From assembly GCA_947631755.1 (NCBI GenBank), contig CANRMO010000001.1:1-47000 (forward strand): a stretch of DNA of 47,000 bases, written 5' to 3'. The notes beneath the pieces were generated by a model. That model searched no databases and had not been told where the DNA came from. It was given only the letters and a program-made list of their open reading frames with translations. Shown one piece after another: positions 1 to 6,666 of the stretch. The DNA is from an uncultured Lachnospiraceae bacterium (GTDB lineage: Bacteria > Bacillota > Clostridia > Lachnospirales > Lachnospiraceae). Position 1 is the stretch's first letter, and each line of letters starts with the position of its first letter. The position numbers and the translations under genes were made by a program.

Positions 1-55
1 GGAGCACCGCCAAAAAAGTGGACACAGGGAAGGGAAGTGTAATAGAATAAGGGGG
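1..55 (+). repeat. Solo copy of an IS3-type left end
   Basis: These 55 bases are identical to positions 5274-5328, the left end and leader of the IS3-type element further downstream. The match stops abruptly: here a T-rich stretch follows, there the ribosome binding site of orfA. The GCCAAAAAAGTGGACA core resembles terminal repeats of the IS150 group of IS3 elements. No transposase follows, so this is a relic end, or one end of an element cut by the window edge. From 56 to about 299 I recognise no gene; a short open stretch ending in a stop near 133 cannot be assigned. Confidence 0.75.
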
Positions 56-299
56 GTTGTATTGTTTTTACATCTGCACGAGCAGATTGAACATGCAGGC
101 ACAGTCCTGTGGCGGCTAAAACGGAAAGCAGCATAAAAACAAGTAGCTATTTTTAACCGGCTATGATATGATAAAATTAAGGAACAATAAAAGGGAGGAG
201 ACCATTGGGGGCAGGGTTATTGCCGGGGGAAAAGAAAATGATCTTAAAGAATGCGTTTGATTGGCAATGACGAAAACAATGGAAAGAAAGGCGATGGAG

Positions 300-476
300 A
301 TGTGTAATCTTTCACAGGGAATCGTGGACAGGATTACTGTTGAATACATTATGAGTATGATGAAAAAATTACAATTATCTGTAGAGGAATGTATGGATGC
401 GTTAAGTGTTCCGGAGGAACATCGGGAACTGTACCACATGATGTTACAGGAAAAAATAGAAGTCAGTCAGATTTAG
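300..476 (+). CDS. 58-aa Rpn-tail-like small ORF 1 (possible remnant)
   Basis: The 58-aa helical product contains MKKLQLSVEECMDALSVPEE, which resembles the C-terminal tail of Rpn/PD-(D/E)XK transposase-like nucleases common in Lachnospiraceae. No nuclease core lies upstream; an in-frame stop at 258-260 precedes the open stretch. I chose ATG 300 because a GAAAGG purine run sits 8 bases before it; ATG 267 would be a longer alternative. A second, unrelated-sequence tail ORF of exactly the same length follows at 574. It may be a dead fragment. It may also be a small protein like the intragenic Rpn antitoxins, which consist of the C-terminal region only. The family call rests on general tail resemblance. 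Confidence 0.4.
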   Translation: MCNLSQGIVDRITVEYIMSMMKKLQLSVEECMDALSVPEEHRELYHMMLQEKIEVSQI

Positions 477-573
477 CATGACTGTTTTTATTTCTGCTGA
501 TACATAGATTATGTGATATCGGTTATTACTCTTGCTATATATTGGGGATCCAAATAGAGAGGAGGAGATTGAT

Positions 574-750
574 ATGTGCCTGGCTATCCAGAAAATGAAA
601 GAAGAAAGTGAAAATCTCGGAAAAATTATTGGCTTTATACAAGCAAGTAAAGGATTTGGAAAAACACAGGAAGAAACAATTAAATATATTTTAACACAAT
701 TCAAAATCGAAACAGAACAGGCTATTGAGTATGTAAATGAATATTGGTAA
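574..750 (+). CDS. 58-aa Rpn-tail-like small ORF 2 (possible remnant)
   Basis: The 58-aa product starts MCLAIQKMKEESENLG and ends EYVNEYW. The acidic-helical body and terminal E-Y-x-x-x-Y-W motif resemble the end of Rpn-family (PD-(D/E)XK transposase-like) nucleases, whose tails often finish EEYLEKYW. A good Shine-Dalgarno (GAGGAGGAG) stands before ATG 574. The same reading frame is open for 14 more codons upstream (REEEID...), as expected if it was cut from a longer gene. It ends 7 bases before the promoter of the antisense RNA at 757. Either a relic or a free-standing C-terminal domain; no catalytic residues are present. Confidence 0.45.
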   Translation: MCLAIQKMKEESENLGKIIGFIQASKGFGKTQEETIKYILTQFKIETEQAIEYVNEYW

Positions 751-756
751 AACTTC

Positions 757-785
757 TTGCAATCCCCCGGAAAATATGTTATATT
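757..785 (+). promoter_or_regulatory. Promoter of antisense (antitoxin) RNA, copy 1
   Basis: TTGCAA at 757-762 and TATATT at 780-785 are separated by 17 bases, a good sigma-A promoter. The same two boxes with the same spacing recur at 6527-6555. It points toward the 3' end of the toxin gene on the opposite strand. Confidence 0.7.
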
Positions 786-791
786 AGACGC

Positions 792-894
792 AGGAAAAGG
801 GAAAGCCATAAAAGCGGCTCTACCCTCCTAGTAATTAGCTGTTACTAAAACAACAGCCGTCACTAGTGCGAATAGTGGCGGCTATTTCTTTTTT
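792..894 (+). ncRNA. Putative type I antitoxin RNA, copy 1
   Basis: A transcript of about 100 nt is predicted from the promoter at 757-785 to the terminator at 855-894. It is convergent with the small toxin gene and overlaps its 3' end, the arrangement of Firmicute type I pairs such as txpA/RatA and bsrG/SR4. A small hairpin (GCTGTT 838-843 with AACAGC 852-857) precedes the terminator. Copy 2 has a hairpin of different sequence in the same place, which suggests the structure matters. No ORF is evident. Existence is inferred from signals only. Confidence 0.55.
855..894 (+). terminator. Intrinsic terminator of antisense RNA, overlapping toxin stop codon
   Basis: An 11-bp stem (855-865 with 873-883, one C-A mismatch) with a 7-base loop is followed by a T-rich run at 885-894. 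The right arm overlaps the toxin stop codon at 882-884. The minus strand after the stem is also mildly T-rich, so it may work both ways. Confidence 0.65.
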
Positions 895-977
895 CCCTTG
901 ACTATCTGATAAATCAAATTCGCAAGGGCAACAATGAGTATTCCAATCTGGATTAAGTCCTGATATGTAACATACAT
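882..977 (-). CDS. Small hydrophobic holin-like type I toxin
   Basis: The 31-aa product is one transmembrane helix (LIQIGILIVALANLIYQIV) with a short polar start and a basic end (KGKKK). This fits the putative holin-like toxin (Hol-Tox) peptides of Firmicutes, which depolarise the membrane when not silenced by antisense RNA. ATG 977 is chosen because a strong Shine-Dalgarno (AGGAGGG) lies about 7 bases upstream; a longer reading frame to 1169 crosses the promoter and leader. A promoter at 1080-1108 gives a leader of about 95 nt able to hide the ribosome site. The convergent RNA at 792-894 is the expected antitoxin. A near-copy lies at 6655-6750. Confidence 0.75.
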   Translation of the reverse strand: MYVTYQDLIQIGILIVALANLIYQIVKGKKK

Positions 978-983
978 TGTATC

Positions 984-1023
984 GCCCTCCTTTCTTTCGT
1001 CTGGAGGGCTACCTGAACCCTCC
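984..1023 (-). promoter_or_regulatory. Toxin mRNA leader: Shine-Dalgarno sequestering switch
   Basis: Read on the minus strand, the leader has GGAGGG (1018-1023), then GCCCTCC (1003-1009), then the ribosome site GGAGGGC (984-990). The middle block can pair with either neighbour, with 7 bp for the ribosome-site hairpin and 6 bp for the upstream one. Such competing hairpins delay translation in known type I toxin mRNAs. The upstream blocks are absent in copy 2. Confidence 0.5.
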
Positions 1024-1079
1024 GCAAAAATTAAGAGGGGTAAAGCCGCCTTTGGCTCTATGGTCTTTCCCATGCCGAT

Positions 1080-1108
1080 AATATACCACAATTCCCAACA
1101 CATTACAA
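1080..1108 (-). promoter_or_regulatory. Promoter of toxin mRNA
   Basis: On the minus strand TTGTAA (1103-1108) and TATATT (1080-1085) are 17 bases apart. Transcription would begin near 1073, about 95 nt before the toxin ATG. Confidence 0.55.
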
Positions 1109-1186
1109 CATTCTTTTCGATTTCCCCATTGCTCTGGCTTACCATCAATAGCGAATTGCCCCTATCCACTCCGCCTATACTAAATA

Positions 1187-1233
1187 CACAAAAAACCGCG
1201 TCTACAGATTTTTCGTAAACGCAGTTTTTTGTG
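1187..1233 (-). terminator. Terminator of the 309-aa secreted protein gene
   Basis: Arms at 1187-1202 and 1217-1233 pair as CACAAAAAAC...GTTTTTTGTG with two internal mismatches. The hairpin lies just after the stop codon at 1242. The T-rich right arm on either strand makes it a plausible bidirectional terminator. Confidence 0.65.
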
Positions 1234-1241
1234 CAAAATTA

Positions 1242-2171
1242 TTATTTTACTTTATAATTCTTTGTCAGGCTCTTATAACCGCTCTTTGTCACTTTGATAA
1301 CGACTTTCGTTCCCTTTTTGAGCTTAGCGGTCTTCAGCGTAAAGCTCTTGCCTTTCACCTTTGCCTTTTTGTATTTCTTCTTGCCAACCTTGATTTTGAC
1401 AGTTGCCTTCTTTACAGAGACTTTTCCGGTGATTTTCTTTTTGCCCTTTTTCACTTTTACGGCAGAAAGCTTCATAGTCTTTTTCTTTGTTGTTGTCTCT
1501 TCCTTTTTATCCTCTGTCCCCTGATTGGCTCCCGCATTATCTCCGGTTGTTGCCGGCGGCTGCGTCGTAACCTGTACATTGCCGCCACCTGTTGTGTCAA
1601 CTCCCTCCGGTGCTGCCGCATAAATGTTCACGCCGCCGAAGATAGAATATATACGCACCCTGTAATTATCTGCCATGGATATGCCGGAAGCAGAAAATGC
1701 CATCCGCGTTTTCTTATCGACTGTATCATATAAGTCAATGGTCATATCCCTTTTTGTGGAATCTGCTGCATTTTTTACGCTCTTAACCGTAATTTTAACC
1801 ATATGCATCTCTTCTCCCAGAGCACGCAGGCCTTTCAAAGTCTTGTCTTCCGCTTTGAAAGTGCCATTCCCATCCGGATATACCCATCCCCCCTGCTGTG
1901 TTTCTGTTGTCATAAAGTTGGTATCATCATATGCCTCAATGCCAATATCATCATTTCCTGTCGCACCTTCCACATACAAAACCACAGTTCCATCAGCTGC
2001 GGCCGGATAATCCTTGCTTTTGGGAGCATTTGCAGTCCATTCAGTCCAGCCAGAAGCTGCAGCTGTCAGTGTCTCTGTCGGCGTTGTTGCCGCCTTTGAA
2101 ATAACCGGAACACTAAAGACCATAGATGAAGCCAGCAAAGCCGCCATGATCTTACTATAAAATTTTCTCAT
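1242..2171 (-). CDS. Secreted protein with lysine-rich Ig-like repeat
   Basis: The 309-aa protein starts with a signal peptide (about residues 1-27, basic start, hydrophobic core, SKAATT). A domain of about 160 residues with alternating strands, tryptophans and acidic loops follows, resembling secreted carbohydrate-binding modules. A T/P/G-rich linker (about 195-230) leads to one very basic repeat (about 232-309) rich in KKGKKK, VGKKKYKKAKVKG and KLKKGTK. The repeat is about three-quarters identical to the last repeat of the neighbouring 870-aa protein. A clear AGGAGG ribosome site precedes ATG 2171, and a terminator follows at 1187-1233. There is no sortase motif or catalytic motif. The basic repeat may hold the protein to anionic wall polymers; that is inference. 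Confidence 0.7.
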   Translation of the reverse strand: MRKFYSKIMAALLASSMVFSVPVISKAATTPTETLTAAASGWTEWTANAPKSKDYPAAADGTVVLYVEGATGNDDIGIEAYDDTNFMTTETQQGGWVYPDGNGTFKAEDKTLKGLRALGEEMHMVKITVKSVKNAADSTKRDMTIDLYDTVDKKTRMAFSASGISMADNYRVRIYSIFGGVNIYAAAPEGVDTTGGGNVQVTTQPPATTGDNAGANQGTEDKKEETTTKKKTMKLSAVKVKKGKKKITGKVSVKKATVKIKVGKKKYKKAKVKGKSFTLKTAKLKKGTKVVIKVTKSGYKSLTKNYKVK

Positions 2172-2209
2172 TACTTCATTCCTCCTAGTTAAAATTAACT
2201 AAATACCTA

Positions 2210-2240
2210 AAGGGGCACTTCTTTATGCGAAGTGTCCCTT
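2210..2240. other. Intergenic hairpin between the two secreted protein genes
   Basis: A 12-bp stem with one G-T pair (AAGGGGCACTTC with its partner) and a short loop lies 40 bases upstream of the 309-aa gene. The minus strand after it carries no strong T-run, so it may be a weak terminator or processing site rather than a strong stop. A second GC-rich hairpin (2268-2288, GCCGCCC/GGGCGGC) lies nearer the end of the 870-aa gene, also without a T-run. Confidence 0.4.
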
Positions 2241-2312
2241 ACAGGCTATCTTCTTCTTTTCACCAGTGCCGCCCAAAAACCGGGCGGCCGGCAGGACATA
2301 TCTGCTATATTC

Positions 2313-4925
2313 TTATTTTACTTTGACTGTCTTGCTCACTGTCTTGTAATTCTTCTTTGTTACTTTGATCTTCACCTTCGTGCCCTTTTTCAGTTTCGCA
2401 CACTTAAAGGTGAATTTCTTACCTTTTACTTTCGCTTTTTTGTATTTCTTCTTGCCTACTTTTACTTTTACTGTCGCTTTCTTCACCGAAACTTTTCCGG
2501 TTACCTTTTTGCTCCCTTTCTTCGCTTTCACCCCTGACAGTTTCATCGTTCCTTTCACTGTCATGGATTTCGTCGCTGACGTATATCCCTCTGCGGAAGC
2601 CTTTACCGTCACTTTTGTCCCGATTTTCAGCTTTGAGCATTTGAGGGTGAATTTCTTGCCGCTCATCGACGCTTTCTTATATGCTGCCTTGCCAATTTTC
2701 ACCTCAACCGTTGCGCCTGGGGCATTTACCTCGCCCGTCACTTTCTTCGCACCTGCTTTTGCGCTGATACTCTTGATCATCATGGTCTTCTTCTGTGTGT
2801 TCGTTGTTGTCTTGGCAGGCTCCACAGCCTTATTATCAGCCGCTGTTGTTGTAAGCTTGGCGACATCCTCTGCTGACAGTACTGTGTTATAGAATGCCAG
2901 GTTGTCAATTGAACCGGAGAAATCCCTGTCCCCGCTCCAGTAACTTGTGCCCACATAGTTAGATGTAAACTTCTTGGCTGCCTCTAAGATATGGCTATAA
3001 TTGTCATCCTTGTAAGTCAGTTTTGCCTGTCCGTCATAGTACAGTGTCATCGTATCCTTGCTCACGGTCACAGTGATGGTATCCCAGCGTCCGCATTTGG
3101 ATGCATCCTTGTACCACTCGAAGTTTGCAAAAGAGTAGTCATTCAGCCCGGTTGCAGCACCCTCTGTGCTTTTGCCATCATATGTGAATACTACGCCGCT
3201 TCCGCACATTCCAAGCTTGATAGTGCTGTTGTCCTTTCCACTGAGGCCGTCGAAATCAACGAAAGAGCTAAGTGCTGTGGTAAAGTGGTAGCCGACTGTC
3301 GCACTCTCACCTTTCATCTCATTGCCCGGTGTGCTGTCGCCCAGCATGAGAATGGATGTCCAGTCATGAGTATCCGTAGCTGAATTCACCTTTACGTCTG
3401 CTGTCCAGGTAAACCCGTTGCTGAAATCAAAGGAGCCCAGGCTGCCGATCTTTGCATAAGATTTGTTGTTCTGTGTGGTGGAGCTTGCCAGGTTCAAGAC
3501 GCCGTCTTTCACTGCCGCATCCCCGGCCAGCTCAATCCCGTCTGCGTTATCAAATGTGTAAGAAAGGACTGGCTTTGTCGTAATCTTTGTCAGATCCGTT
3601 CCCGGCTGGGATCCTGCCTCGCCTGTCTTCGGAGCCGTGTAGGTAACCTCCCCGGTCAGGGTCTTTGTAGCATAGCCTTCTTTTTCAGCAGTCAGTGTAA
3701 CAGTATATTTTGTGCCACTGGTCATATCCGCTTTCTTGATCTGCCCGCCGCTCTCTGTCAGTGTGGCAATCGTTTTGTTCCCATCAGAGACAACAGCCTT
3801 GCATGTAACACCCTCGCCTTTTACATTCCAGGTTACGTTGTATACTTCACCACCATCGGTGATCTTTAAGCCGGATACAAGTTCTTCATCGTAGACATAC
3901 TTATCACCTGCTTTTTTAACAGATATTTTTTTCGTAACTTTTGTATCCAAATAACCACTCTTTGCCGCCGTTAATTCAACAACATACTCTCCTTCTTCTG
4001 TGAGCGGTTTACTATACGAACCTGTTGTCCCTTCAACCGTAATCTCTTCTGCATTAACTGCTGTGTCATTGATTTTCAATGTGTATGAATCCGGCGCAAC
4101 CTTTTCAGTAAAAGAGATCTCTAAATTCTTTCCATCTTCAGAAATCTTCACAGTAGTATTACTAAACAACGGATCCGCTTTAACATTGCTTCCTGTAGCA
4201 AGAGCATAAACCTGCGAAGCAGTCAGTGCCTTGTCATAGAATTCAATATTGCCAACCTTACCATTTACCTCATCATATGTCTCTGCCCCCCAGAATGATC
4301 CCAGTCCAAGCAACACTTTGTTTGCCTTACCAAGGAAAGTCAACACATTGCTGTAATCCGTAAGATCATCTCCTGCGGGGTGTGTCATCGTAGCCTGGTC
4401 ATACGCCAGCACACCGTCTACGTAAACAGCAAAACCATTCGCATCAAATGTCATGGTTACGACCTGTTTCCCACTTGCCTTGAAACACTTCTTATCTGAC
4501 GCATACTTCGCCGTACCGTCTGCATTCACTGCCATATTTGCATCAAAATGACCACCGTCTGCATTATACCCCAAATAACTGCTGGGTGTTATATACATAC
4601 GTCCATCAATATTTGCAGTATCTTGGTTTACATTCTGCAACGCTATGATTGCTCCCAATTCCCTTACCGCTGCCCCTTCTGTCGGCTCATACTCAAAGGA
4701 AATTGTTGCTCCCTCTAAAGTTTTTCCTGCCAGCGGATTCTCATATGTATCCAGTGGAGTAGCAATCGCATTGCTTAAGTCAACGGAACTTCCTTTCAAA
4801 ATAGTTTCCACCGGCTGTGGCTCTGTCCCTTCGGCGCTTGCCAACGGTCCTGCCGCAAGCGGCGTGGAAAAAACCAATGCGGCCGCAAGCAGGGCAGATA
4901 ACCCCTTTTTCCAAATTTTCCTCAT
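2313..4925 (-). CDS. Large secreted LamG-domain protein with lysine-rich repeats
   Basis: The 870-aa protein has a signal peptide (about 1-31, LAAALVFSTPLAAGPLASAEG). Next comes a concanavalin/LamG-like domain (about 40-245, ending YDKALTASQVYALATG), then two Ig/cadherin-like strands domains (about 255-335 and 340-432). A second LamG-like domain (about 445-695) ends YNTVLSAEDVAKL, the same signature as the first. Two basic repeats (about 705-785 and 790-870) end the protein. No catalytic residues of glycoside hydrolases or lyases are recognisable, so it is probably a glycan-binding or adhesive surface protein. There is no LPxTG or membrane anchor; the basic tail may bind the wall. AAGGAGG lies 11 bases before ATG 4925. 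The next gene on this strand (1242-2171) carries the same repeat type. Confidence 0.75.
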   Translation of the reverse strand: MRKIWKKGLSALLAAALVFSTPLAAGPLASAEGTEPQPVETILKGSSVDLSNAIATPLDTYENPLAGKTLEGATISFEYEPTEGAAVRELGAIIALQNVNQDTANIDGRMYITPSSYLGYNADGGHFDANMAVNADGTAKYASDKKCFKASGKQVVTMTFDANGFAVYVDGVLAYDQATMTHPAGDDLTDYSNVLTFLGKANKVLLGLGSFWGAETYDEVNGKVGNIEFYDKALTASQVYALATGSNVKADPLFSNTTVKISEDGKNLEISFTEKVAPDSYTLKINDTAVNAEEITVEGTTGSYSKPLTEEGEYVVELTAAKSGYLDTKVTKKISVKKAGDKYVYDEELVSGLKITDGGEVYNVTWNVKGEGVTCKAVVSDGNKTIATLTESGGQIKKADMTSGTKYTVTLTAEKEGYATKTLTGEVTYTAPKTGEAGSQPGTDLTKITTKPVLSYTFDNADGIELAGDAAVKDGVLNLASSTTQNNKSYAKIGSLGSFDFSNGFTWTADVKVNSATDTHDWTSILMLGDSTPGNEMKGESATVGYHFTTALSSFVDFDGLSGKDNSTIKLGMCGSGVVFTYDGKSTEGAATGLNDYSFANFEWYKDASKCGRWDTITVTVSKDTMTLYYDGQAKLTYKDDNYSHILEAAKKFTSNYVGTSYWSGDRDFSGSIDNLAFYNTVLSAEDVAKLTTTAADNKAVEPAKTTTNTQKKTMMIKSISAKAGAKKVTGEVNAPGATVEVKIGKAAYKKASMSGKKFTLKCSKLKIGTKVTVKASAEGYTSATKSMTVKGTMKLSGVKAKKGSKKVTGKVSVKKATVKVKVGKKKYKKAKVKGKKFTFKCAKLKKGTKVKIKVTKKNYKTVSKTVKVK

Positions 4926-4979
4926 ACCAAAAAATTCCTCCTTTTAAAAAATAAAATAAAAAAACCAACGAGTTGCGTT

Positions 4980-5265
4980 GTAACGCCAATATGCCCCGGG
5001 GGGCGGCCCGCCCGCGCCCCCGCGTGCGGTGGGGTGGGGGCAGGGTCGGGAAAGGGAGCGGCTGTCAAGCGGGAGGGAGAAAATACCAGCGTGCGGTGTA
5101 AGGGTGTGAGGGGGTGCGCGGGGTGAGGGAGGGTGTGAGGGGGGTGCGCGGGGAGAGGGAGGGTGTGTAAGGGTGTGAGGGGTGTGCGCGGGGTGAGGGA
5201 GGGTGTGTGAGGGGGTGCGGGGAGAGGGAGAGGTGTCAGAGGAAAGCGGCGAGGTGGGACCATAC
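4980..5265 (+). repeat. G-rich tandem repeat tract with about 30-bp units
   Basis: This gene-free stretch is strongly G-rich on the plus strand and almost lacks C between 5101 and 5230. Four units are visible: 5101-5130, 5131-5160, 5161-5200 (10 bases longer) and 5201-5230. Each has a GGGTGTG start, a GGGGTGCG centre and a GGGTGAGGGA or GGGAGAGGGA end, and the two endings alternate. Runs of three to six G at short intervals would allow G-quadruplexes. The tract begins about 50 bases upstream of the 870-aa gene and ends right at the left end of the IS3-type element. The proline/histidine-rich minus-strand reading frames here are composition artefacts. Confidence 0.7.
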
Positions 5266-5342
5266 CCAGGGTTGGAGCACCGCCAAAAAAGTGGACACAG
5301 GGAAGGGAAGTGTAATAGAATAAGGGGGAGGAGGCGGGAAAG

Positions 5343-5624
5343 ATGAGGAAACAGAAAAGGTACGGCGAAGAATTCAAAAAAAAACTTGTCTCTCTTTACC
5401 ACAGCGGCAAGACCCAGGCCGGGCTCTGCAGGGAATATGGCGTATCAGAGTCCTCTATGGCCAGATGGATAAAGCAATATTCCACTATACAGACAGACTC
5501 AGGTGAAGTCCTTACTGCCAGACAAGTCAGTGAACTCAAAAAACGCAACGCACAGTTAGAGGAGGAAAATCTCATATTAAAAAAAGCAATTGCCATCTTC
5601 ACGCCACACTCAGGCAACGATTAG
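5343..5624 (+). CDS. IS3-family transposase OrfA (helix-turn-helix)
   Basis: The 93-aa protein has an IS3-type helix-turn-helix (about residues 8-45, EFKKKLVSLYHSGKTQAGLCREYGVSE in context). A leucine-zipper-like helix (about 62-85, VSELKKRNAQLEEENLILKK) follows. It binds the element ends and supplies the N-terminus of the OrfAB fusion. GGAGG lies 8 bases before ATG 5343. A run of seven A at 5579-5585 inside the gene is the likely -1 slippage site for making the fusion. Confidence 0.9.
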   Translation: MRKQKRYGEEFKKKLVSLYHSGKTQAGLCREYGVSESSMARWIKQYSTIQTDSGEVLTARQVSELKKRNAQLEEENLILKKAIAIFTPHSGND

Positions 5625-6478
5625 ATGCTGTCTATAAGCTCCGCTTCCAGCATGATATCAAGACACTCTGCCGTGTCCTGAATGTCAACAGGAGCACCTA
5701 TTACAAACATTTCCGAAAGGAACCTGCTCCCCGTACACTGGAAAACCAGCGCATTAAGAGCATGATCCTACATATTTATGCGGATTATGACAAACGTCCC
5801 GGAGCTTATAAAATCCAGCATATCCTAAAGCGTGATTATGGCATAAACATCAGTACCGGAAGAGTGTACCGGCTGATGAACAGCATGAAACTCCCTAAAA
5901 TGTCGACCGAAAAACTAAAAATTGCCTGTCACACGGACAACAGAGAATACAAAAACTACCTGCATCAGAAGTTTTCCCAGGATGCACCAAACCTCGTGTG
6001 GGTCAGCGACATCACGTATCTGAAAGCCGGTGGGAAATGGTATTATCTCTGTGTTGTGATTGACCTGTTTTCAAGGAAAGTTATCTCCTGGCATCTATCT
6101 GCCAGGGCAGATACCGACCTTGTTATAACGACTTTCCGAAAAGCTTACGAAGACAGAAATGCCCCCTATGGTCTCATGTTTCATTCAGACCAGGGGACAC
6201 AGTATACTGCTTATGCATTCCGTCAGCTTTTGGATTCCCTAAATGTGGTGCAGTCTTTTTCTAAAAAGGGATATCCCTTTGATAATGCTGTCTGCGAGTG
6301 CTTTTTCAAGTACCTCAAAAAAGAGCAGACAAACCGCCACAGCTATCATACATTCGATGAAATAAAACAATCTGTCCATGAATATATAGAGGGATATTAC
6401 AACTCCAAACGCCCTCATACATCATTGGGATACATGACACCAGACGAAGCGGAGGCTGCATACTGGGGCCAGAATTGA
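5579..6478 (+). CDS. IS3-family transposase OrfB (DDE integrase core), made by -1 frameshift
   Basis: This frame is open from the A7 slip site to 6478 (299 codons) and gives the usual OrfB start with LDAVYKLRFQHDIKTLCRVL and the HTH_21-like IKSMILHIYADYDKRPGAYK. The rve core follows: the first Asp in VWVSDITYLK, the second in MFHSDQGTQY, and the Glu in FDNAVCECFFKYLKKE. The C-terminal YYNSKRPHTSLGYMTP is typical of the family. OrfB lies in the -1 frame relative to OrfA. No separate start with a good ribosome site is needed; a later ATG at 5762 would cut off the N-terminal part. The gene looks intact although the element's right end is not visible. Confidence 0.9.
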   Translation, partial: KKSNCHLHATLRQRLDAVYKLRFQHDIKTLCRVLNVNRSTYYKHFRKEPAPRTLENQRIKSMILHIYADYDKRPGAYKIQHILKRDYGINISTGRVYRLMNSMKLPKMSTEKLKIACHTDNREYKNYLHQKFSQDAPNLVWVSDITYLKAGGKWYYLCVVIDLFSRKVISWHLSARADTDLVITTFRKAYEDRNAPYGLMFHSDQGTQYTAYAFRQLLDSLNVVQSFSKKGYPFDNAVCECFFKYLKKEQTNRHSYHTFDEIKQSVHEYIEGYYNSKRPHTSLGYMTPDEAEAAYWGQN

Positions 6479-6487
6479 ATACACAGG

Positions 6488-6513
6488 ATGAGGGGCTCAT
6501 AAGAGTCTCTCAT
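6488..6513 (+). terminator. Perfect 11-bp hairpin after orfB
   Basis: Arms 6488-6498 and 6503-6513 pair over 11 bp (two G-T) around an ATAA loop, 9 bases after the transposase stop. There is no T-run, so it is a weak terminator or an element-end hairpin rather than a standard stop. Confidence 0.45.
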
Positions 6514-6526
6514 TGCCATGCCTTAT

Positions 6527-6555
6527 TTGCAATTTCCCGGAAGATATGTTATATT
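6527..6555 (+). promoter_or_regulatory. Promoter of antisense RNA, copy 2
   Basis: TTGCAA (6527-6532) and TATATT (6550-6555), 17 bases apart, are exactly conserved from copy 1, while several spacer bases differ. Confidence 0.65.
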
Positions 6556-6561
6556 AGACAC

Positions 6562-6666
6562 AGGAAAAGGGAAAGCCATAGAAGCAGCTCTACCCTCATT
6601 CGATAACTTTTTACCTCATACGAGGCAAGCCGTCACTATTGGTGGTAGTGGCGGCTATTTCTTTTT
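6562..6666 (+). ncRNA. Putative antisense RNA, copy 2
   Basis: The predicted RNA of about 105 nt ends at a hairpin (6628-6638 with 6646-6656) and T-run (6658-6666). The terminator arms are identical to copy 1, but the loop differs. The short hairpin before it (CCTC 6614-6617, GAGG 6622-6625) has a sequence unlike copy 1. It runs against the 3' end of the toxin-like frame at 6655-6750. Whether it still silences copy 1 in trans depends on the differing 5' half. Confidence 0.5.

Larger units (their letters stand above)
5273..6513 (+). mobile_element. IS3-family insertion sequence (IS150-like), right end not recognised
   Basis: The element holds an IS3-type orfA and a frameshifted orfB with the integrase core. 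The left end at about 5273-5300 carries GCCAAAAAAGTGGACA, matching the style of IS150-group ends, and its first 55 bases recur at 1-55. The expected inverted copy (TGTCCACTTTTTT...) does not appear between the orfB stop at 6478 and the next module at 6527. The right terminus seems lost or strongly diverged, so the copy may be immobile. The right boundary given is the end of the hairpin that follows orfB. Confidence 0.75.

Noticed and set aside
882..1169. 95-codon version of the toxin frame
   Set aside because: The extension covers the mapped-by-sequence promoter and leader, and the 31-codon start has the strong ribosome site.
5101..5230. CRISPR array
   Set aside because: Units are contiguous, without spacers of unique sequence, and no cas genes lie nearby.
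4922..5402. Two long minus-strand reading frames coding for proline-, histidine- and threonine-rich peptides
   Set aside because: They are produced by the G-rich tandem repeats and cross the IS left end; no ribosome site, no family resemblance and two frames open at once.
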